Below are positions 24,744 through 32,702 of a stretch of 51,430 nucleotides of DNA, piece after piece. The notes under the pieces are model-generated. The model was given only the letters and a program-made list of their open reading frames with translations, ran no database searches and was not told the DNA's origin. Numbering within the stretch: position 1 is the stretch's first letter; every line of letters begins with the position of its first letter. The DNA lies in NCBI GenBank assembly GCA_964607245.1, contig CAZSIB010000009.1, forward strand, positions 1 to 51,430, read 5' to 3'. The stretch comes from CAZLPZ01 sp964607245. Lineage in GTDB: Bacteria > Pseudomonadota > Alphaproteobacteria > Micavibrionales > Micavibrionaceae. Both the position numbers and the translations under genes were made by a program.

Positions 24744-27305
24744 ATGAGCGAACAAAAAGATCCGGAAAAAAAGACCTTATCGTTAAGCCCGAAAGGAACG
24801 TTAAGCCTGAAGGGCGCTGCGCCGGGTGGGGGGATGCAAATCCGGCAAAGCTTGTCCCAAGGGCGCAGCCAAACGGTTGCCGTTGAGGTGCGTCGTAAAC
24901 GGGCGGGACAAAAGGCGACTGAAGAATCCGTTTTAGAAACTTTTTCTGAACAGATTCCAGAGGATACATCGCATCTGACTCACGAAGAGCGCGAGGTACG
25001 TTTGCGTGCGATTCAAAAAGCAAAAGAAGATGACGAACGTCGCCGCGCAGAAGAGGCACATCGCCGTGTCCTTGAGGCCGAGCAGGCAAAACAACAAACG
25101 CATACAGGCCCTAGTGACGCGCCGAAACGGCCCATGACTCGGGACGAACTGCGTGCCCGCGAATTTGCCGAGATGCAACTGATCGAGGAAGAACAGCGCA
25201 AAAAGGCCGAGGCCGAGCGTGCGCGTCTAGATCAAGAAAATCGTCGCCCCGGTGATGGATTTAAGAAAACAACAACAGGTGCGGCCTTTAATGATGAAGA
25301 TGCCGCTGAAGAGGAAAGCTTTAGAAGCCGGATGAAGCGTGGCAACGCGCGTATGCCGTCCACCCGTCGCGATGATGACGATACATCCCAGGCCTTTAAA
25401 TCGGGTCGCTTGACGGTTAATCAGGTCATTAACGAAATGTATGACCGTGATCGTGGTCAATCGATGGCATCCATGCGACGTGCACGTGAAAAGGCGCGGC
25501 ATCAAAGTGGGCCTAAAGAACTGCCTAAGAAAATCTCACACGAAGTCACGTTACCCGAGACAATTTCGGTCCAGGAACTTGCAAACCGAATGGCAGAGCG
25601 CGGTGGAGATGTTATTAAATCGCTCATGAAAATGGGCGTGATGGCGACAATTAATCAAATGATTGATGCCGATACAGCGGAATTGATTGCAAACGAATTT
25701 GGGCATACCGTACGCCGCGTCACCGAGGCAGATATTGAAACCGATGTCATCGGGATTGAGGATGTCGGGGCGAATACCACACCGCGGCCACCTGTGGTGA
25801 CAATCATGGGTCACGTTGATCATGGGAAAACATCGCTTCTCGATGCACTCCGTGCAACAAACGTGGTTGCGGGCGAAGCAGGGGGGATTACCCAGCATAT
25901 TGGCGCGTATCAAATCACTTTGCCGTCATCCCAAAAAATCACGTTCTTGGACACGCCGGGCCACGCGGCCTTCTCCGAAATGCGCGCACGCGGAGCAAAT
26001 ATTACCGATATCGTGGTCTTGGTTGTTGCGGCGAACGACGGCATCATGCCTCAAACAATTGAGGCGTTAAGTCATGCGAAAGCGGCAAACGTGCACTTTA
26101 TTGTAGCCATCAACAAGATTGACTTACACGATGAGAACGCGGCCATAGGGAAGCAAGATCTGCTTCAACATGAACTCGTTCTTGAGGAAATGGGCGGGGA
26201 GGTCTTATCGGTTGAGGTCTCGGCCAAGAAAAAGATCAATCTGGATAAACTGCTTGAAACCATTCTGTTACAGGCGGAGGTGCTGGATCTCAAGGCAAAC
26301 CCGGGGGCCCCTGCACGCGGGGCTGTCGTCGAATCGAAGATGGAACAGGGCCGCGGGTCTGTCGCCACGATTTTAGTTCAAAACGGCACCTTGCATGTCG
26401 GTGATATCTTTGTGGTCGGTTCCGAATGGGGCCGTGTCCGGGATATTCGAAATGATTTGGGGCAACCCATACGTGAGGCGCTCCCCGGCATGCCTGTTGA
26501 AATTACGGGTCTTACCGGGACGCCAAATGCGGGCGATAGTTTCAGTGTGGTGAGTGACGAATCTCAGGCACGGCAAGTTTCCGATTATCGGTCACGCAAG
26601 AAACGCGAATCGATGACGGTTGCCGCCATGGGTGCGGGTAAATCCTTTGAACAGTTGCTGGCCGCGGCCCAAGGGGGCGGCAAGAAAGAACTGGCTGTTG
26701 TCATCAAGGCGGATGTGCACGGTTCGGTTGAAGCCATTGCCAGCAGCTTGAATAAAATTGCGGCCGATAATACAGAGGTTGCCGTGCGTGTCCTCCATAC
26801 CGGAGTCGGTGCGATTACCGAGAGCGATATCACTCTTGCGCGGACGTCTCATGCCTATGTGATTGGGTTTAACGTGCGTGCGAACGCCCAGGCGCGTGAA
26901 CAGGCCGAGAAAAACCAGATCAACATCCGCTATTACAACATCATCTATAATATCATTGATGATGTGAAGGCGATGTTGTCCGGCATGTTATCGCCTGTGG
27001 ACCGCGAAGAATATTTGGGTCAGGCCGAAATCCGTCAGGTCTTTAATATTACCAAAGTGGGCAAGGTTGCGGGTTGCATGGTCACGACGGGTATGGTGAA
27101 ACGTGGCGCCAAGGTACGATTGCTGCGCGATAACGTTGTCATCCACGAAGGCACGCTCAAAACCTTGAAACGTATGAAAGACGAAGTGAAAGAGGTGCGT
27201 GAAGGAACAGAATGCGGGATGGCGTTTGAAAACTATGATGATATCAAGGAAGGCGATGTCATTGAATGTTTTGATGTCGTGCAGGAAACACGTCAGTTGG
27301 ATTAA
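24744..27305 (+). CDS. infB: Translation initiation factor IF-2
   Basis: An 853-residue IF-2. The N-terminal third is charged and repetitive (alternating Glu/Arg/Ala around 90-160), as is usual. The GTPase begins near 350: GHVDHGKT (356-363), DTPGHAAF (about 410), and NKID. Domains II-IV follow, including AVVIKADVHGSVEAI (around 650), and a C-terminal fMet-tRNA-binding domain. GGAG lies 10 bases before the ATG. It places initiator tRNA on the 30S subunit. Downstream, rbfA should follow, but two unfamiliar genes come first. Confidence 0.97.
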   Translation: MSEQKDPEKKTLSLSPKGTLSLKGAAPGGGMQIRQSLSQGRSQTVAVEVRRKRAGQKATEESVLETFSEQIPEDTSHLTHEEREVRLRAIQKAKEDDERRRAEEAHRRVLEAEQAKQQTHTGPSDAPKRPMTRDELRAREFAEMQLIEEEQRKKAEAERARLDQENRRPGDGFKKTTTGAAFNDEDAAEEESFRSRMKRGNARMPSTRRDDDDTSQAFKSGRLTVNQVINEMYDRDRGQSMASMRRAREKARHQSGPKELPKKISHEVTLPETISVQELANRMAERGGDVIKSLMKMGVMATINQMIDADTAELIANEFGHTVRRVTEADIETDVIGIEDVGANTTPRPPVVTIMGHVDHGKTSLLDALRATNVVAGEAGGITQHIGAYQITLPSSQKITFLDTPGHAAFSEMRARGANITDIVVLVVAANDGIMPQTIEALSHAKAANVHFIVAINKIDLHDENAAIGKQDLLQHELVLEEMGGEVLSVEVSAKKKINLDKLLETILLQAEVLDLKANPGAPARGAVVESKMEQGRGSVATILVQNGTLHVGDIFVVGSEWGRVRDIRNDLGQPIREALPGMPVEITGLTGTPNAGDSFSVVSDESQARQVSDYRSRKKRESMTVAAMGAGKSFEQLLAAAQGGGKKELAVVIKADVHGSVEAIASSLNKIAADNTEVAVRVLHTGVGAITESDITLARTSHAYVIGFNVRANAQAREQAEKNQINIRYYNIIYNIIDDVKAMLSGMLSPVDREEYLGQAEIRQVFNITKVGKVAGCMVTTGMVKRGAKVRLLRDNVVIHEGTLKTLKRMKDEVKEVREGTECGMAFENYDDIKEGDVIECFDVVQETRQLD

Positions 27306-27333
27306 GGCTTAAAAATAGACATCATGGTATGAT

Positions 27334-27732
27334 ATGTTTGTAACAGGAAAACGTAAACAGCTTGCGTTGGATATTTTTACGCAAAGCGCTCGATTTGGTT
27401 TTTATCAATTGAGCGTGCGTCAAGTGTATGGTCACTCTCTGAATTTTCGTGGTGTCGACCCGGATATAGGGTGGTTAGAAAGGACATGGGCCGGGTGTTT
27501 CCCTTGTTATATGGGGATAGATACCGTTGCACGCGTTTTGCGGCGGCTTTCCGATGAAGGGTTCTTAGCAAAAACAGAAATCCCGTCGACTCATCCGATG
27601 GACTGGCCCGAAGATGAAAAAGGGTTTAACCCAGATTCAGAGATAATCTATACCTATCGGTTAACCGGGAAGAAGGTTCGAGACCGTAACCCCAATAATT
27701 GGGCGCCGCAGCATTTGCTTGAGAGGATTTAG
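27334..27732 (+). CDS. Orphan protein A between infB and rbfA, possibly winged-helix-like
   Basis: A 132-residue protein of no family I can name. It reads as a small helical domain followed by a hairpin: LALDIFTQSARFG, then LSVRQVYGHSLNF, WLERTWAGCF, IDTVARVLRRLSDEGFLAKTEI, and IIYTYRLTG. Helix-helix-helix followed by GFL and two strands is the pattern of winged-helix DNA-binding proteins, and the Asp-Thr-Val-Ala-Arg-Val helix would be the recognition helix. The next gene has a parallel layout, so the two look like diverged tandem copies. The ribosome-binding site is weak. No catalytic residues stand out. Confidence 0.65.
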   Translation: MFVTGKRKQLALDIFTQSARFGFYQLSVRQVYGHSLNFRGVDPDIGWLERTWAGCFPCYMGIDTVARVLRRLSDEGFLAKTEIPSTHPMDWPEDEKGFNPDSEIIYTYRLTGKKVRDRNPNNWAPQHLLERI

Positions 27733-27764
27733 ATAGTATTTTTATTAAAACAGAGGAGAAGAAA

Positions 27765-28121
27765 ATGCATACTGTAGAACAATATAATACAATCCTTAAG
27801 ATATTTAAGTATGAGGCAGAAAAGGGACGCCATGAGTTGACAGCCATTGATATCGCGCATCATGACCTAAACAAGAGAGAGCGGCCAAAATGGCTGGCTT
27901 TTGTTTTTGAAAAATCAGTAGTCTTTGATTCTTTAAACTTTGAGGTGCCGCATGTTTGGTCCTGTCTTCCTGAAATGGTTCAATTAAATCTGCTGAGATC
28001 GCGCACGGTGCCAGTTGAAATAGCCGGAAGGACGTATAATAAAATATTTTATACCCGTACAGGAAATTTACCATCAGATAGTAAGTCTTCATCTGAGATG
28101 CCTAAATTAGCAGGAGCTTAA
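27765..28121 (+). CDS. Orphan protein B between infB and rbfA, likely diverged copy of protein A
   Basis: A 118-residue protein with the same order of elements as its neighbour: ILKIFKYEAEKG, LTAIDIAHHDLN, WLAFVFEKS, then VPHVWSCLPEMVQLNLLRSRTV and KIFYTRTG. Aligning by eye puts LTAIDIAHHDL over LSVRQVYGHSL and YTRTG over YRLTG. It is shorter at the C-terminus and ends in a Ser-rich tail. GGAG lies 8 bases before the ATG. Its stop codon abuts the rbfA start (TAA then ATG), and its last codons contain the rbfA ribosome-binding site, so it is fully integrated in the operon. Confidence 0.7.
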   Translation: MHTVEQYNTILKIFKYEAEKGRHELTAIDIAHHDLNKRERPKWLAFVFEKSVVFDSLNFEVPHVWSCLPEMVQLNLLRSRTVPVEIAGRTYNKIFYTRTGNLPSDSKSSSEMPKLAGA

Positions 28122-28502
28122 ATGCCTCGTTCATCGACGAAACAACCTTCTCAACGTCAACTTCAAATGGGTGAAGAAATTCGCCATGCCCTGACGTCGA
28201 TTTTGCAGCGCGGCGGGTTTGATGATCCGCTTTTGATGGAGGGCAGTGTCATTACGATTTCCGAAGTGTCCTTATCACCCGATCTTAAAAATGCGACCGT
28301 GTACACGATGACGCTTGCGGGGCGGCGTATTCACGAAACACTCGCAGCACTGAATACCTATGCGCCGCGATTGCAACATGAGCTCGGGAAACGGATTCGT
28401 GTGAAGTTCCTGCCGCGATTAAAATTTGTTGAGGATACGACGTTTGCAAACGCAGAACATATCGACGCCCTCATCCGCCAGGCGAATATAACGCATGAAT
28501 AG
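28122..28502 (+). CDS. rbfA: Ribosome-binding factor A
   Basis: A 126-residue 30S maturation factor with a KH-like fold. RQLQMGEEIRHALTSIL near the N-terminus, ITISEVSLSPDLKNATVYTM (42-61), and LGKRIRVKFLPRLKF near 95 are the family landmarks. AGGAG lies 7 bases before the ATG, within the previous gene's last codons. It overlaps truB by 8 bases. It acts on the 5' helix of 16S rRNA, especially in the cold. Confidence 0.94.
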   Translation: MPRSSTKQPSQRQLQMGEEIRHALTSILQRGGFDDPLLMEGSVITISEVSLSPDLKNATVYTMTLAGRRIHETLAALNTYAPRLQHELGKRIRVKFLPRLKFVEDTTFANAEHIDALIRQANITHE

Positions 28503-29445
28503 CTCCCCCAAAAAATTTCCAAAACTTCCTATTACCGGCTGGGTAAACCTAGATAAACCTGTCGGTGTCACATCAACCGATATGGTGAATGCGGTCCGGC
28601 GCGCATTAAACGCGGCAAAGGCTGGTCATGCCGGGACGCTCGATCCCCTGGCGACCGGGATTTTGCCCATTGCGCTTGGTGAGGCGACGAAAGTCTTGCA
28701 TTACGTGACCGATACATTAAAGGCGTACGAATTTACCATTACATTTGGGGCGTCGCGTGATACCGATGATGCTGAAGGTCAAATTCTTGAAACATCGCTG
28801 ATCCGCCCCACGGCCGATCAAATTCGTGAGGTCCTCCCCCGTTTTGTGGGCACGGTTATGCAGCTTCCGCCGAAATATTCCGCACTTAAAATTAACGGTG
28901 AACGTGCCTATGCGCTCGCGCGGGAAGGGGCGGAATTTACCCTTGAGCCGCGGCCGGTCTATATTCAGGAAATCACTTTATTATCGACGACCACGGATAC
29001 CGCGACCCTTGCCTGCACTTGCGGAAAAGGGACCTATGTCCGGTCGATTGCACGGGATCTGGCTGAGATTTTGGGGTCAAAAGGCTATATTTCGGCGCTC
29101 AGAAGGACAAAAGTCGGATGTTTTGATGAAAAAACGGCGATTTCACTGGACAAATTCCTTGAAACCGTGGCAAAGTCCGGTCCACAGGAAACTGTACTTC
29201 CTCTTGGACAGGCGCTAGACGACATCCCGGCCCTGTCACTGACGCAAGCGGAAGCTGCACGGATCAGGTCAGGTCAAGCGATCGAACTTGTTTCACGTGC
29301 CGATGTCGACAGATTGACCCGTGCGGGCTTGGACCCGCGCATCACTGACGACATTCTGGCATTGGCGAAAGAAGGAGATCGCGCGGTGGCGTTACTTTCC
29401 GTCACTGGGCCGCGCTTGCAACCCGTGCGCGTGTTTAACATTTAG
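28495..29445 (+). CDS. truB: tRNA pseudouridine(55) synthase
   Basis: A 316-residue synthase that makes pseudouridine 55 in the T loop of tRNAs. The catalytic Asp is D50 in HAGTLDPLATG, and LDKPVGVTS precedes it. YSALKINGERAYALAREG (around 125-142) and GTYVRSIARDL (about 180) are also typical. The C-terminus (from about 240) has a PUA-like region. rbfA overlaps its start, and rpsO follows after 22 bases. Confidence 0.95.
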   Translation: MNSSPKKFPKLPITGWVNLDKPVGVTSTDMVNAVRRALNAAKAGHAGTLDPLATGILPIALGEATKVLHYVTDTLKAYEFTITFGASRDTDDAEGQILETSLIRPTADQIREVLPRFVGTVMQLPPKYSALKINGERAYALAREGAEFTLEPRPVYIQEITLLSTTTDTATLACTCGKGTYVRSIARDLAEILGSKGYISALRRTKVGCFDEKTAISLDKFLETVAKSGPQETVLPLGQALDDIPALSLTQAEAARIRSGQAIELVSRADVDRLTRAGLDPRITDDILALAKEGDRAVALLSVTGPRLQPVRVFNI

Positions 29446-29467
29446 ATGATAAAAAAGGAGCCTCACG

Positions 29468-29737
29468 ATGTCGATTGCCCATGCCCGTAAAACGGATGTG
29501 ATTAAAACCTATCAAACCGGTGCCAAAGATACGGGTTCACCCGAAGTGCAGATTGCCTTGCTGTCTGACCGGATCAATGCGTTGGCCGAACATTTAAAGA
29601 CCCATAAAAAAGATATTTCCAGCCGCCGTGGGCTGTTGCTGATGGTTGCAAGCCGTCGAACACAACTCGACTATCTGCGCCGTGTTGATGAAGATCGCTA
29701 TCTGGCATTGATCGCAAAACTCGGCCTCCGCCGTTAA
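29468..29737 (+). CDS. rpsO: 30S ribosomal protein S15
   Basis: An 89-residue S15, full length, with TGSPEVQIALLSDRINAL and HKKDISSRRGLLLMVASRR as hallmarks. It binds the central domain of 16S rRNA. AAAAAGGAG lies 8 bases before the ATG. pnp, the usual neighbour, is replaced by trcR. Confidence 0.97.
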   Translation: MSIAHARKTDVIKTYQTGAKDTGSPEVQIALLSDRINALAEHLKTHKKDISSRRGLLLMVASRRTQLDYLRRVDEDRYLALIAKLGLRR

Positions 29738-29749
29738 AGGGGAAAAGCC

Positions 29750-30451
29750 ATGAGCGCAAAAGAACTGATCGCCGATCTTTCCAAGCCGTTGATGCCAAAG
29801 GCAACAGCGATGTGGTTGATCGATAATACGACCCTGACTTTTGATCAGATCGCAGAATTTTGCGGTCTGCATGAAATCGAAGTTCAGGCTTTGGCGGACG
29901 CCGAAGTGGGGCGCGGCATGTCCCCGCGTAACCCGATTGATAATCACGAATTAACACTTGAGGATATCAAGCGGTGTGAAGGTGATCAGGATGCGCGCTT
30001 GCGGATGATCCGACCCGAGATTCCGTTGCCGAAGATTCGCGCAAAAGGCCCGCGTTATACACCTGTGGCCAAACGTTCGGACAAACCCGATGCGATTGCG
30101 TGGCTTCTCAAAAACCATCCAGAACTGTCGGACACGGCGATTTGTAAACTGGTGGGGTCCACGAAGACAACCTTGCAATCGGTACGGGATCGGACACATC
30201 CGAATGCCGCAAACTTTAAACCGCGCAACCCGGCCGAGATTGGTTTGTGTTCGTATACGGAACTTGAGCGCGTGAGCCACAAAGCCTTGCGCGCGCAGGG
30301 ACGGGATCCCATCGCCGAGGCCGAAGCCCGGCGCGAGAAAGCCGAAGCCGACGCAGCTGCAAACGCTGAAGAATCGGCCGCATCTGCCAAGACGTTTGAT
30401 TTCTCGAATTTCTTTAAGACGAATAACAACACGGGAACAGGCTCAAATTAA
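29750..30451 (+). CDS. TrcR (DUF1013) alphaproteobacterial regulator
   Basis: A 233-residue protein of the DUF1013 family, now usually labelled cell cycle transcriptional regulator TrcR. KPLMPKATAMWLIDNTTLTF at the N-terminus starts a helix-turn-helix-like region (FDQIAEFCGLHEIEVQALAD). A second helical unit lies at about 117-150 (AIAWLLKNHPELSDTAICKL). The C-terminus is Ala/Glu-rich and coiled, ending in an Asn/Thr tail. The family is restricted to alphaproteobacteria, so it helps place the organism. It follows rpsO by 12 bases and is closed by a strong terminator. Confidence 0.88.
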   Translation: MSAKELIADLSKPLMPKATAMWLIDNTTLTFDQIAEFCGLHEIEVQALADAEVGRGMSPRNPIDNHELTLEDIKRCEGDQDARLRMIRPEIPLPKIRAKGPRYTPVAKRSDKPDAIAWLLKNHPELSDTAICKLVGSTKTTLQSVRDRTHPNAANFKPRNPAEIGLCSYTELERVSHKALRAQGRDPIAEAEARREKAEADAAANAEESAASAKTFDFSNFFKTNNNTGTGSN

Positions 30452-30473
30452 TTGCTGTCTTTCTCTGGCGATA

Positions 30474-30506
30474 AAAAAACCGACGGTATATGCGTCGGTT
30501 TTTTTT
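30474..30506 (+). terminator. Intrinsic terminator after trcR
   Basis: CCGACG (30480-30485) pairs with CGTCGG (30493-30498), flanked by A-run and T-run that lengthen the stem; eight T follow at 30499-30506. It closes the translation block that runs from about 22658. Confidence 0.9.
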
Positions 30507-30569
30507 GACGTGAATAGAAGGAGAAATAATCTTGCGAGGATACGCCGAAGCAAGTAAACAATAAAACCG

Positions 30570-32027
30570 ATGCGCCAGGTTTTTGTCCCTTTCCTTTTTG
30601 GTGTTCTTGCTGCTGCCGCCCTGCCGCATGCGGGTTGGATCGGGTTTGTGTATGACCTGACGCCCTATAGTTTTCCGCTGTTTGCGGTTGCCGTGAGCGT
30701 CCTTTTTCATGCGACGACAAAAGCCGACACAACACGTTTCCATGCCTTTGGGGCTAGTTTCTTTTTTATGCTGGGATATTTCGTTTTTGGTCTGAACTGG
30801 ATTGGAAACGCATTACTGGTTCCCGGAAATGATTATGCCTGGGCATGGCCGCTTGCGGTGGTGGGGTTGCCGATCCTTCTCGCGCCTTTTCTGGCGATTG
30901 TGATGGCGGCGACGGCACCGTTTCTTTCAAGGATGCCCCTTGGTGCACGCATGATTTCTTTTTCTGCCGCCTTTACCGGCGCGGAATATGCGCGCGGTCA
31001 TTTATTTACAGGGTTTCCTTGGAATTTACCGGGCATGTTTTGGGCGGAAACCTTGCCCCTGTTTCAAATTTTATCTCTTGTTGGAATTTATGGTCTGACG
31101 TTCCTTACGCTTTTCTGGTCGGTCGCATTGGGGGAATTGGTCCGGTCGGTCATCATGCGTCACCGTGTCCAGGGTGTTTTGGCCATATCTATTGCAGCAC
31201 TTAGTTTTCTTGGTCTATTTGCCTATGGCATGATTAAACCACCTGCAGAAGAAAGTGCCCAAACACTTCAAGCTGTCCTTGTTCAAGCCAGTATTCCGCA
31301 AAGTGAAAAATGGAATGCGGATAAGATGATGGATCATTTTTATCAGCGTATGGCGATGAGTGCGCGGCCAGAAAATATAAACGATGCGCCAACTTTGATT
31401 ATCTGGCCCGAAACGGCCTTACCGGACGGTATGCTGAATGCACCTATTATCCAAAGCCAGATCAAATCACTTCTGGCGACCTATCCGAAAGGATCGATGC
31501 TGATTACAGGCTTCCTGGATGTTGTACCCGGACCAGATGGCCCCCGCTACTATAATTCGATTGCAGCCGTGAACGGAGAGGGGCAGGCACAAAAAATCTA
31601 CGATAAGCATCATCTGGTGCCGTTCGGGGAATATATTCCTTTTCAATCGTATATTCCCTTGGCTCCAGTTGCGCGCTTTACAGGGATGCAGGCGGGGCAA
31701 GGACAAAAAACGGTATCTTTACCGGGCTTTCCGAGCTTCAGTCCTCTTGTTTGTTATGAAGTTGCCTTCACGCGACAAGTTGTCACGGGGGAGGATAAGC
31801 GGCCTACATTTATTTTGAATCTAACAAACGATAGTTGGTTTGGAGACAGCCCGGGTCCCTATCAACACCTGATGGAGGCGCGGGCCCGTGCTATCGAAGA
31901 AAGTGCGCCACTTATTCGGGTTTCTGAAAACGGAATAAGCGCAGCCCTTGCAACTGATGGTCGATTATTAACGAGTTTATCCCACAACCAGAAGGGGAGT
32001 TCGGTGATCCACCTATCCTTTCGGTGA
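30570..32027 (+). CDS. lnt: Apolipoprotein N-acyltransferase
   Basis: A 485-residue inner-membrane enzyme that adds the third acyl chain to lipoproteins. Six or more membrane segments occupy the first 220 residues. The nitrilase-like domain follows with the catalytic triad E281 (IIWPETALP), K346 (YDKHHLVPFGEY) and C395 (LVCYEV). FNLTNDSWFG-like sequence (NLTNDSWFGDSPGPYQH) and the arginine-bearing region after it are conserved. No strong ribosome-binding site is seen before the ATG. It is followed by the XRE gene and metK, the conserved alphaproteobacterial order. Confidence 0.95.
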   Translation: MRQVFVPFLFGVLAAAALPHAGWIGFVYDLTPYSFPLFAVAVSVLFHATTKADTTRFHAFGASFFFMLGYFVFGLNWIGNALLVPGNDYAWAWPLAVVGLPILLAPFLAIVMAATAPFLSRMPLGARMISFSAAFTGAEYARGHLFTGFPWNLPGMFWAETLPLFQILSLVGIYGLTFLTLFWSVALGELVRSVIMRHRVQGVLAISIAALSFLGLFAYGMIKPPAEESAQTLQAVLVQASIPQSEKWNADKMMDHFYQRMAMSARPENINDAPTLIIWPETALPDGMLNAPIIQSQIKSLLATYPKGSMLITGFLDVVPGPDGPRYYNSIAAVNGEGQAQKIYDKHHLVPFGEYIPFQSYIPLAPVARFTGMQAGQGQKTVSLPGFPSFSPLVCYEVAFTRQVVTGEDKRPTFILNLTNDSWFGDSPGPYQHLMEARARAIEESAPLIRVSENGISAALATDGRLLTSLSHNQKGSSVIHLSFR

Positions 32028-32047
32028 GTTGCGTTTTGCAAAAAATC

Positions 32048-32080
32048 ATTTACTTACGTTCGTAAAAAACTAGAGTAAAT
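32048..32080 (+). promoter_or_regulatory. Nested inverted repeats upstream of the XRE gene, likely operator
   Basis: ATTTACT (32048-32054) and AGTAAAT (32074-32080) form an outer repeat. Inside, TTACG (32054-32058) and CGTAA (32061-32065) form a compact one. Together they end 3 bases before the XRE start codon, where an autoregulatory operator would be expected. The binding protein is not proven. Confidence 0.5.
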
Positions 32081-32083
32081 CGG

Positions 32084-32539
32084 ATGATTAAAAAACCTTC
32101 CTCTTCCCTTGCCCGGTCGCGCGCCCCTTTTAAAAAGAAGGAAGGTCCGACAGAAGTTGATATCCAAGTTGGCGCGCGCTTGCGTGAACGGCGTACGCTC
32201 ATGGGACTTACCCAAGATGCCATCGCGACAGCAACCGGACTCACGTTTCAGCAGATTCAAAAATACGAACAAGGAAAAAATAGAATCAGCGCGTCACGTC
32301 TGCTCCAATTCAGTGATCTGTTGAATGTCGATCCTAATTATTTCTTCCTGACGGCAACAGATAAAGTTGCGCGTGCGCAGGGGCTCTCGGAGGATCAAGA
32401 ACCCTTCGAATCAAATGATATTATGACCATGCGAGAAACCTTGGATCTTGTGCGGACCTACTATTCGATTCGTGATGTGAAGATCCGCAAAAACATCCTG
32501 AAAATTATCAAACAAATGGCTGAAAATTCAGAAGCATAA
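32084..32539 (+). CDS. XRE-family helix-turn-helix regulator upstream of metK
   Basis: A 151-residue regulator. The basic N-terminus leads into a Cro/CI-type DNA-binding domain (about 27-86), with the helix-turn-helix at LTQDAIATATGLTFQQIQKYE and NRISASRLLQF as the last helix. The C-terminal part (about 105-151) is helical and probably dimerises. It belongs to the XRE group that sits between lnt and metK in many alphaproteobacteria; the targets are not clear from sequence, though metK and itself are obvious candidates. The start is close to inverted repeats that may be its own operator. Confidence 0.9.
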   Translation: MIKKPSSSLARSRAPFKKKEGPTEVDIQVGARLRERRTLMGLTQDAIATATGLTFQQIQKYEQGKNRISASRLLQFSDLLNVDPNYFFLTATDKVARAQGLSEDQEPFESNDIMTMRETLDLVRTYYSIRDVKIRKNILKIIKQMAENSEA

Positions 32540-32540
32540 G

Positions 32541-32576
32541 GCACGGGAAGAACGGTGTATGCACCGTACCCTTGCC
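32541..32576 (+). promoter_or_regulatory. Long two-part hairpin in the metK leader
   Basis: The inner stem ACGGTG (32552-32557) / CACCGT (32562-32567) is perfect around TATG. The outer stem GGCAcGGG (from 32541) / CCCtTGCC (to 32576) adds seven pairs and one mismatch. It starts two bases after the XRE stop. It could be part of a leader RNA or an upstream mRNA end. Confidence 0.5.
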
Positions 32577-32588
32577 AAGGCTCTCGTT

Positions 32589-32617
32589 CCAATCTAGTCT
32601 GGCTAGACTGGTCTTTT
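32589..32617 (+). terminator. Hairpin with T-rich tail in the metK leader (weak terminator or attenuator)
   Basis: CCAaTCTAG (32589-32597) pairs with CTAGAcTGG (32603-32611) with one A-C mismatch and a TCTGG loop. TCTTTT follows. metK starts 86 bases further on, so the hairpin could either end the XRE transcript or regulate metK. Confidence 0.5.
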
Positions 32618-32702
32618 GCCAATTCATGCATATCTGTGCCTGTTCTTTATATCGGATTTGCCGAAGGCAGAATCGTCATCTTCTAAAAAATCTGGATTTT
32701 CT

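Noticed and set aside
32616..32702. N-terminal extension of MetK
   Set aside because: Twenty-nine extra hydrophobic or low-complexity residues not found in MetK, coming directly after a hairpin.
32541..32702. Known SAM-II riboswitch in front of metK
   Set aside because: I could not match the conserved pseudoknot sequence; only generic hairpins are visible.
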